A DNA stretch of 64,000 nt from Jiulongibacter sediminis (lineage in GTDB: Bacteria; Bacteroidota; Bacteroidia; Cytophagales; Spirosomataceae): contig NZ_LGTQ01000009.1 of the NCBI RefSeq assembly GCF_001306455.1, forward strand, positions 124,001 through 188,000, written 5' to 3'. Positions 58,555 to 64,000 of this stretch are shown piece after piece. A program made the position numbers and the translations under genes. The notes beneath the pieces are model-generated. The model worked only from the letters and a program-made list of their open reading frames with translations. It ran no database searches and had not been told where the DNA came from. Position 1 is the stretch's first letter. Each line of letters begins with the position of its first letter.

Positions 58555-60387
58555 TTATTTCTGAAGTTCTTCGATTTGTTTTTCAAGGTTTTCAATTCGC
58601 TTGTTTGCCTCAATAAGGTAAAGCGTAAGCTCTTCAATTTTTTCCATGTGTTTTGCTGACATTTCTGCAAGATCAATTCCTCCTTCGGCAACCTCGGCAG
58701 CAGATGGAACATTCGGTAGGTGATCATTGGCATCTATAAACTCTTCAACCTTATCGAGAGGCATCAGGTCATAATTATCTTCAAAAACATAATCAGCCCA
58801 TTTAGAAGAGTTTGCTACTGCTACTCTTACCCTTTCGGCCAGAATACCTTTTCTAACAAATAAAGAGAAACCGTCGGGAAGGGTATCCATTCCGGTACCA
58901 ATCACCACTTTCTGGTCTCCAGGCGTTCTGATAATATTACCTGCATAATTCCAGACTGAGGAACCGCTTCCGGAACCTCCATCTGAGTTTGAAGTCAGAA
59001 TTACATGACCAAACTCATCCAATGAAAGAGCAAGACCGTTTGAAGGGAATGGGTTTGGATAAGTACTGTTCAATTCTTTGAACTTAATACCTCCCCATCC
59101 GAGATCTAAGCCGTGGGCATCAATTCTTTTGTGAATCATAACGTCGGCGTCCACAGTGGGTTTAATTTTTCCATCGTTTCCATCCTGATACCAAAGTCCG
59201 CTGCCACCACTGGTAACTACGGAGGTAGGTGCGTCCAGTGCTACAACATTCCCGCTGTTGTCAAGCCCAAGAAACTTACCCGACATGTTTTGAAATGCAC
59301 CGAGTTGAAGGCCGTTGGCAATTTTTGTTGTTCCTGAGTTACTGTTGACAATATCACTGCCCGAGGCATTCCAATATGTAGTAGCCGTTACAGAACTACC
59401 TTCACGATCATTTACCAAGACTACATCACCTGATTGATTGACAGAAAGAACTTTACCGTTAGAATTTCCGGCAGGTGACTGGTTTGTCAGATTTGTGAAG
59501 CGTAAGCCACTTGAATTAGCTGTAGAGCTTTTTATTGTAAGTGTATTTTGAAGGTCAGAGGTATTTATCCCGAGTTTGCCGGTTTCGAAATCACCATAAA
59601 TTAGAGGTGTTCTGTTGGCATCGTTATTCAAAATGAATTTATTATTACCCTGTTCAGCGTAGCCAGCCTGGAAACCAATGAAGACGTTACCGCTACCTGT
59701 TGATTTATATCCAGATAAAGAACCAAGAGAGACGTTACTACCCCCATGAATGTTCGCGGCAAGAGCCCCGGTACCTATGGAAACATTATGTCCACCCGTT
59801 TCATTACTAAACATTGATTGAAAACCGATTGAAATGTTATTTCCACTACTACTTGCTTTCTGCATAGCCAAAGCACCTAAAACTACAGAGTTATAGCTGT
59901 CTGATATTGCTCCTGTTTTAAAACCAAAGTACAGGTTACCTCTTTTAGGATCAATTTTTCCGGAGAACTGATTGTTGACTTTGAAAACCAATGGAGTTTC
60001 GTCGGTTGTACCCAGAAAGTTTGTCGAACCATCCAGACCTGTGTTGCCTGTAGTGCCCCAAACAGAATTGTCAGCTGTAGTTAGTTTTGCTTCCGTATTG
60101 CCCAGTGCCGTCCAGTCAGTACCGTTATAGACATAAATGCCAGACAGGTAATCTGTCTGGTAAACCATTAGACCTTTGGCAGGATTATCAATACCACTTC
60201 TGTTCTTTAGGCTCATTCTGGGTAAAAGGAGACCTTTATCAGATGAACTTAAGTCTAAAATGGCTGATTTATCCGGATCAACGGTTCCTATCCCAACTCC
60301 CTGGGCCTGTACCGTTTTTTCTGTTATCAGGCTTATCACGACTACTATTAGGAAAGTCGGAAAGGCTTTTTGTAATCTTCTCAACAT
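58555..60387 (-). CDS. Large secreted fibre-like protein with YadA-like repeats and C-terminal coiled coil
   Basis: A 610-residue secreted protein (signal ending TEKTVQAQ). The mature N terminus GVGIGTVDPDKSAILDLSSS..GLLLPRM is a standard start of Bacteroidota fibre proteins. Residues around 160-270 contain trimeric-adhesin-head-like repeats (NISIGFQSMFSNETGGHNVS; NVSLGSLSGYKSTGSGNVFI). The C terminus has DYVFEDNYDLMPLDKVEEFI, HLPNVPSAAEVAEGGIDLAE and a coiled coil to the end, the non-S74 variant of the same surface-fibre ending. Function unknown. The frame extends to 60483; the ATG at 60387 gives the signal peptide. Confidence 0.82.
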   Translation of the reverse strand: MLRRLQKAFPTFLIVVVISLITEKTVQAQGVGIGTVDPDKSAILDLSSSDKGLLLPRMSLKNRSGIDNPAKGLMVYQTDYLSGIYVYNGTDWTALGNTEAKLTTADNSVWGTTGNTGLDGSTNFLGTTDETPLVFKVNNQFSGKIDPKRGNLYFGFKTGAISDSYNSVVLGALAMQKASSSGNNISIGFQSMFSNETGGHNVSIGTGALAANIHGGSNVSLGSLSGYKSTGSGNVFIGFQAGYAEQGNNKFILNNDANRTPLIYGDFETGKLGINTSDLQNTLTIKSSTANSSGLRFTNLTNQSPAGNSNGKVLSVNQSGDVVLVNDREGSSVTATTYWNASGSDIVNSNSGTTKIANGLQLGAFQNMSGKFLGLDNSGNVVALDAPTSVVTSGGSGLWYQDGNDGKIKPTVDADVMIHKRIDAHGLDLGWGGIKFKELNSTYPNPFPSNGLALSLDEFGHVILTSNSDGGSGSGSSVWNYAGNIIRTPGDQKVVIGTGMDTLPDGFSLFVRKGILAERVRVAVANSSKWADYVFEDNYDLMPLDKVEEFIDANDHLPNVPSAAEVAEGGIDLAEMSAKHMEKIEELTLYLIEANKRIENLEKQIEELQK

Positions 60388-60627
60388 TTTGTTCTTTTTA
60401 ATTCCTGGACAAGTAAACTTAACATGGGATTCAGTGTGTGACAGGTAAACCCCAAATAATGTGCCAGAAATAGTATACGTCAATGGTGATGGATGAAACG
60501 GAGGTTTGGAGGTATGAAGAGCCTGAATAGTGATGTTTATAATTGTTTAAATCCTGTTCTCAATGATGCTTTAAGTTTAATTGCTGCAAGGCAGGAAAAT
60601 CAATTGGTGTAAATCCTGAAAACTCTT

Positions 60628-60635
60628 TACTTTTG
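60628..60635 (+). promoter_or_regulatory. -7 promoter element TACTTTTG for pfkA
   Basis: Full match to TAnnTTTG followed by GCGAGC, 30 nt upstream of the pfkA ATG. Confidence 0.65.
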
Positions 60636-60665
60636 CGAGCGTCATAAAAAACAGGATTAAGGAAA

Positions 60666-61640
60666 ATGAAGAAGGTTGCCGTTTTTACATCAGGAGGAGA
60701 TGCCCCGGGAATGAACGCTTGTATCAGAGCAGTTGTCAGAGGAGGTATCTACCATGGACTTGAGATGTATGGCATCAGGAGAGGATATAATGGAATGATA
60801 TCCAATGATATCTTCCCTTTAGATTCCAGATCTGTAAGTAATATTGTTCAGCGAGGAGGTACTATTCTAAAGTCGGCCCGCAGTAAGGAGTTTATGACAC
60901 CTGAGGGTAGAAAGAAAGCTTACGAGAATTTAATGTCTCGAGGTATTGAAGGTTTGATTGCCATTGGAGGTAACGGTACTTTCACCGGAGCTGAAGTTTT
61001 TTATAATGAATATGAGCTTCCAACAGTAGGCTGCCCGGGTACAATTGATAATGATCTTTATGGTACTGATTATACCATTGGTTTTGATACTGCTGTAAAT
61101 ACATCACTCGAGGCTATTGATAAAATCAGAGATACTGCTGATTCTCATGACCGTGTGTTCTTTATTGAGGTAATGGGTCGTGATTCAGGTTATATTGCTA
61201 TCCAGTCTGGTATTGGTGGTGGTGCCGAGATCGTGATGGTTCCTGAGACGCATACACCATTGAAAAAAGTAGTTTCTGCCCTTAAAGATGGCTGGAGCAG
61301 GTCAAAATCCTCTTCCATTGTGGTTGTAGCTGAAGGCGATGAAGAGGGTAAGGCTCCTGAGATTGCTGAAAAAATCAAAAGTAAGGTTGGCGACAAGCTT
61401 GACATCCGAGTGACTACCTTAGGTCACATTCAAAGAGGTGGTATACCGACAGCTTATGACCGTATTCTGGCAAGCCGCCTTGGTCTTGGTGCTATTGAGG
61501 GTCTTATTGATGGTCAGAAAAATGTAATGGCGGGGATTGTAAATAACAATTTGGTGTTTACACCATTCATTGATACTATTAAGAAGCCAAAACCAATTCA
61601 TGATGATCTTCTAAGAATGGTTCACATTCTTAGTATCTAA
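60666..61640 (+). CDS. pfkA: ATP-dependent 6-phosphofructokinase
   Basis: A 324-residue PfkA, normal bacterial length. It phosphorylates fructose-6-phosphate, the committed step of glycolysis. Motifs: ATP-binding FTSGGDAPGMNACIRAVVRG and GGNGTFTGA, catalytic P-G-T-I-D-N-D-L with its Asp, substrate-binding MGRDSGYIA and the allosteric R-V-T-T-L-G-H-I-Q-R-G-G-I-P-T-A-Y-D-R. A glycine after GGD (A-P-G-M) marks the ATP-dependent group rather than the PPi type. Strong promoter, monocistronic; the stop shares four bases with the convergent gene. Confidence 0.97.
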   Translation: MKKVAVFTSGGDAPGMNACIRAVVRGGIYHGLEMYGIRRGYNGMISNDIFPLDSRSVSNIVQRGGTILKSARSKEFMTPEGRKKAYENLMSRGIEGLIAIGGNGTFTGAEVFYNEYELPTVGCPGTIDNDLYGTDYTIGFDTAVNTSLEAIDKIRDTADSHDRVFFIEVMGRDSGYIAIQSGIGGGAEIVMVPETHTPLKKVVSALKDGWSRSKSSSIVVVAEGDEEGKAPEIAEKIKSKVGDKLDIRVTTLGHIQRGGIPTAYDRILASRLGLGAIEGLIDGQKNVMAGIVNNNLVFTPFIDTIKKPKPIHDDLLRMVHILSI

Positions 61641-62404
61641 GCGTATCCGGCAATCTTATAGACGAGCAGACCTACAAACTCCTTGAAAAGAGTCTCTGAA
61701 AGACCAAATGACCCTGAACTGGGAAGTAAGTCTGGTAGGTCGAGACTTGTTTTCATACTCATGATATGGCTTGGGTAGGTTTGAAGTTTCACTCCTTCTT
61801 TTTTAAAGCAGGCCGCAGCCCGCTTCATATGAAATGCGGAGGTTATTAAAATGATTTCCTGGTCGGGGAATTTTTTATCTAGCAGCTGTTTTGCGGACAT
61901 GGCATTTTCGTGGGTGTTTCTGGCTTTCTTCTCCAGAACAATATGCTCCGGAGGCACACCGTTTTGAATCAGAAAATCTTTCGCAAGATCAATTTCGGTT
62001 ACCTTCTTCTTTGAGAAAATACTGATATCACCTCCGGTGATTATGATGTTTTGAATCTTCCCTTTTTGGTATAAATGTAATGTTTGCCACAGGCGATCAC
62101 CGGCATAATTGAGATGCAGATTCTCGTTGAACGGGAGGTAGGCATTTATCAAGCCACCAGTGAGTAGTACTCCGGCGTTTGTAGCTTCTAAATCTTCAAT
62201 GTTTTTCTGAGGCGACTCCCACAAAGTCAATGCCTTATTTACTACAGCCGGACAGCTGAAAAGGTATGTTAAGAAAATGGTAAAAAGACCTAACTTTTTG
62301 GCTTTGGTACGATTTTTACTTTTAATCATTAGGATGATAAGGATCAGGATGATCCCTAACGGCATCACAATAAACGTCAGCAGTTTAGAAAGTAGGTAAA
62401 ACAT
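61637..62404 (-). CDS. YdcF/ElyC-like DUF218 membrane protein
   Basis: A 255-residue protein with two N-terminal membrane helices (about residues 4-26 and 36-54) and a DUF218 domain: GVLLTGGLINAYLPFNENLH, IIITGGDISI, NGVPPEHIVLEKKARNTHENA and ILITSAFHMKRAAACF. This is the layout of E. coli ElyC, which acts in envelope glycan precursor handling; the exact role here is unknown. It overlaps pfkA by four bases at the stop codons and is divergent from the thioredoxin-like gene. Confidence 0.87.
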   Translation of the reverse strand: MFYLLSKLLTFIVMPLGIILILIILMIKSKNRTKAKKLGLFTIFLTYLFSCPAVVNKALTLWESPQKNIEDLEATNAGVLLTGGLINAYLPFNENLHLNYAGDRLWQTLHLYQKGKIQNIIITGGDISIFSKKKVTEIDLAKDFLIQNGVPPEHIVLEKKARNTHENAMSAKQLLDKKFPDQEIILITSAFHMKRAAACFKKEGVKLQTYPSHIMSMKTSLDLPDLLPSSGSFGLSETLFKEFVGLLVYKIAGYA

Positions 62405-62444
62405 AAAGAACTGTTAATAATCAAGCGTTATATCCGTTTATCTT

Positions 62445-62452
62445 TAAATTTG
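62445..62452 (+). promoter_or_regulatory. -7 promoter element TAAATTTG for the TlpA-like gene
   Basis: Full match to TAnnTTTG, 25 nt upstream of the ATG at 62478. Confidence 0.45.
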
Positions 62453-62477
62453 TATCCAGTTTTTAATAAATCCTAAT

Positions 62478-63905
62478 ATGAAACGATTTACACTAGGTGC
62501 TCTGCTAATTTTAATGACTGCGTTTTCTGCTTTTGCCCAGCAAGAGTATAGTATAAAGGTCAAACTGGATGGAGGACCGACAGACAGATACATTCATCTG
62601 GCCCACTTTATGGGTTATAATCAGTATATCAAAGTAGACTCGGCAAAACTTGAAAATGGCATCTATCATTTTGAGGGTGAAGAGCCTCTTGAAGGTGGTA
62701 TTTACTTGATTGTGCATAGTTCGGCAAAATATTATGATTTTATAGTTAGTGGCGACGAGAAAGCCTTTGAAATAGAAGCTGACACGGTCAATTTTATTAA
62801 ATCTGTAAAATTTACGGGCTCTAAAGAGAATGATATTCTTTTCGGCTATCGTAAATTCCTTGAGGGAATGAATGATAGAGCTGCTGAAATAAATGCTTCA
62901 ATTAATCCGCAGGACCCGGACGCTAATAGCACACGAAGAGAAAAAATGATGACTCTTCAGGAGGAGTACAAGAATTACCTGGAGAAGACGATTGCTGAAA
63001 ATGAGGGTACTTTTGCCGCGAAGGTGATAAAAGCGAATCAGGAAATAGAGATTCCGAAAGAGGTGCCATTAAACCCTGATGGCTCAAAAGACAGTACTTT
63101 TGCTTTCAGATATTATAAGGCTCATTTCTGGGATAATATGGACTTTAGTGACAGAAGAATGCTCTGGACTCCATTTCTGCAAACCAAGCTTGAGAAGTAC
63201 TTCAAAGACCTTGTTTTCCAGGTTCAGGATAGTGTGATTGTTGACGCAGATAGAGTGGTAACACTTTCGAAACAAAATCCGGAGGTTTATCGCTACGTGC
63301 TTTGGTGGGTTACCAATAAGTACGAAAACTCAGAAATAGTTGGCCTTGATGGTGTTTTTGTGCATCTCGCTGAAGAATATTATCTAAAAGATGCCGACTG
63401 GCTTTCAGAAGAACAACGCAAGAAATTTGAGGACAGAGTAAAAATTCTGAAGCCGTTGAGAACCGGTGAAGTCTTCCCGAGACTTTATGTTTATGATACG
63501 CTTGGGCAGGCACATACTGTGCAGCAAAGCCCGGGTAAATACACCATTGTTTATTTCTACAGCCCTGACTGCGGCCATTGTAAAGATGCTGCTCCGGAGC
63601 TTGTGGAATATGCCAAAGCTGCCAAAGGAAAAGGTATTGTCATTTATAATGTTTCAGTGGACTATGAGCTTGATAAAATGAAGAAGTTCATTGATAAATA
63701 CGGAACTGGTGAGGACATGCTGAACCTTTGGGATCAGGGACATCACTATTATTTCCGCGAGAACTATGATGTTTATGCTACGCCAACCTCATATATTTTG
63801 GACTCTCAAAAGCGTATAATTGGCAAACGTATTCCTATTGAAGAGTTTGATAGGTTCATAGAGTTTTATGAACGTCGCAACGGTTCTAAAAGTCAGAGTA
63901 AATAA
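62478..63905 (+). CDS. Secreted TlpA-like thiol-disulfide oxidoreductase with DUF4369-type N-terminal domain
   Basis: A 475-residue secreted protein (signal ending AFSAFAQ). Residues 20-130 resemble the DUF4369 beta domain, a middle helical part follows (about 130-325), and a thioredoxin-like domain lies at the C terminus with active site SPDCGHCKDA (C365, C368) and the cis-proline in YATPTSYILD. Such fused TlpA/ResA proteins of Bacteroidota reduce or isomerise disulphides in the periplasm. The CGHC pair, as in eukaryotic PDI, suggests a relatively oxidising redox potential (inference). A terminator follows. Confidence 0.9.
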   Translation: MKRFTLGALLILMTAFSAFAQQEYSIKVKLDGGPTDRYIHLAHFMGYNQYIKVDSAKLENGIYHFEGEEPLEGGIYLIVHSSAKYYDFIVSGDEKAFEIEADTVNFIKSVKFTGSKENDILFGYRKFLEGMNDRAAEINASINPQDPDANSTRREKMMTLQEEYKNYLEKTIAENEGTFAAKVIKANQEIEIPKEVPLNPDGSKDSTFAFRYYKAHFWDNMDFSDRRMLWTPFLQTKLEKYFKDLVFQVQDSVIVDADRVVTLSKQNPEVYRYVLWWVTNKYENSEIVGLDGVFVHLAEEYYLKDADWLSEEQRKKFEDRVKILKPLRTGEVFPRLYVYDTLGQAHTVQQSPGKYTIVYFYSPDCGHCKDAAPELVEYAKAAKGKGIVIYNVSVDYELDKMKKFIDKYGTGEDMLNLWDQGHHYYFRENYDVYATPTSYILDSQKRIIGKRIPIEEFDRFIEFYERRNGSKSQSK

Positions 63906-63910
63906 TTAAC

Positions 63911-63933
63911 AGCCACCTTCGGGTGGCTTTTTT
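63911..63933 (+). terminator. Intrinsic terminator after the TlpA-like gene
   Basis: Stem AGCCACC / GGTGGCT with TTCG tetraloop, followed by a T-run. Confidence 0.9.
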
Positions 63934-63953
63934 ATTGAGAATTATTCGCTTTG

Positions 63954-63961
63954 TATATTTG
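63954..63961 (+). promoter_or_regulatory. -7 promoter element TATATTTG for a gene beyond the window
   Basis: Full match to TAnnTTTG. An ATG follows at 63990 after GAGGGGAAG, so a coding region probably starts there, but only eleven bases are visible and nothing can be said of its product. Confidence 0.45.
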
Positions 63962-64000
63962 CCAATTATCGTAAGAGGGGAAGCAATACATGCAGCTAAA

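Noticed and set aside
58443-58733. 96-codon minus-strand frame between fabD and the fibre-like gene
   Set aside because: Runs out of frame through the coiled-coil coding region and the terminator hairpin; no independent support.
1-64000. CRISPR arrays, riboswitches, rRNA genes and replication origin
   Set aside because: No regularly spaced direct repeats, no rRNA-like sequence, no dnaA-box cluster and no conserved riboswitch core were recognised by eye; a covariance-model search could still find weak RNA elements.

Overview
The window looks like chromosomal DNA of a free-living Bacteroidota, most likely a marine Cytophagales-type organism (Roseivirga/Fulvivirga/Marivirga-like; this genus-level guess is inference). 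Signs are the phylum-typical -7 promoter element TAnnTTTG in front of many genes (usually reading TATCTTTG, TACTTTTG or similar), the small ribosome-associated DUF4295 gene beside rpmG and near ftsY, and families largely restricted to Bacteroidota (DUF4301, DUF3127, S74/tail-fibre surface proteins, CRTAC1-like FG-GAP lipoproteins). Genes are dense, on both strands, in short operons. I see no insertion sequence, prophage, integron or CRISPR array.

Left part (1-12.4 kb): the 5' part of a GH13 glucosyl phosphorylase; a DUF1761 membrane protein; a divergent LysR regulator and a three-gene operon (unknown small protein, dabB, dabA) encoding an energy-coupled inorganic-carbon accumulation system; a GMC oxidoreductase divergent from a haem-binding protein; a prohibitin-like protein; a lipoprotein; and an NtrC-like response regulator without a DNA-binding domain. 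Middle-left (12.4-31.7 kb): a YfcC-type carrier; a pair of paralogous membrane proteins flanking a TPMT-like methyltransferase; hemB; moxR and prmC; a DUF1080 hydrolase; a patatin; a glycosyltransferase; a GreA-like factor and proA; DUF4301; an unusual CBM48-HhH protein; a metalloprotease-like lipoprotein; a DUF2064 transferase; RidA; a Tat-exported TIM-barrel protein; and a LytS/LytTR two-component pair. Middle-right (31.9-39.7 kb): YceI, ftsY, a thioesterase, DUF4295, rpmG, DUF3127, an unrecognised protein with a DIDDTA motif, a VF530-type protein and uvrA.

The 39.8-46.4 kb block is the most unusual part. An S74 tail-fibre-like gene plus a small secreted-protein gene occur twice in tandem. 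The second copy ends by overlapping the 3' end of an antisense FG-GAP lipoprotein gene. Downstream of the first copy lies a recognisable relic of that same antisense 3' end, so the duplication carried the tail of the convergent gene with it, and the shared hairpin acts as a terminator on one strand and as codons on the other.

Right part (46.4-64 kb): a minus-strand cluster (HExxH protein, cellobiose 2-epimerase-like enzyme, penicillin acylase, RRM protein); a sugar symporter with a cytoplasmic GH43; SRPBCC; dGTPase; a SulP transporter; tRNA-Gln(UUG); fabD; a third large tail-fibre-like protein; pfkA; a YdcF-type protein; and a TlpA-like thioredoxin lipoprotein-type protein.

Two stretches exceed 300 bases without a gene: 25252-25604 (terminator plus a LacI-type palindrome) and 31606-31929 (a hairpin and the yceI promoter). 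A recurrent architectural feature is tight convergent 3' ends: four convergent pairs share exactly four bases of interlocked stop codons.
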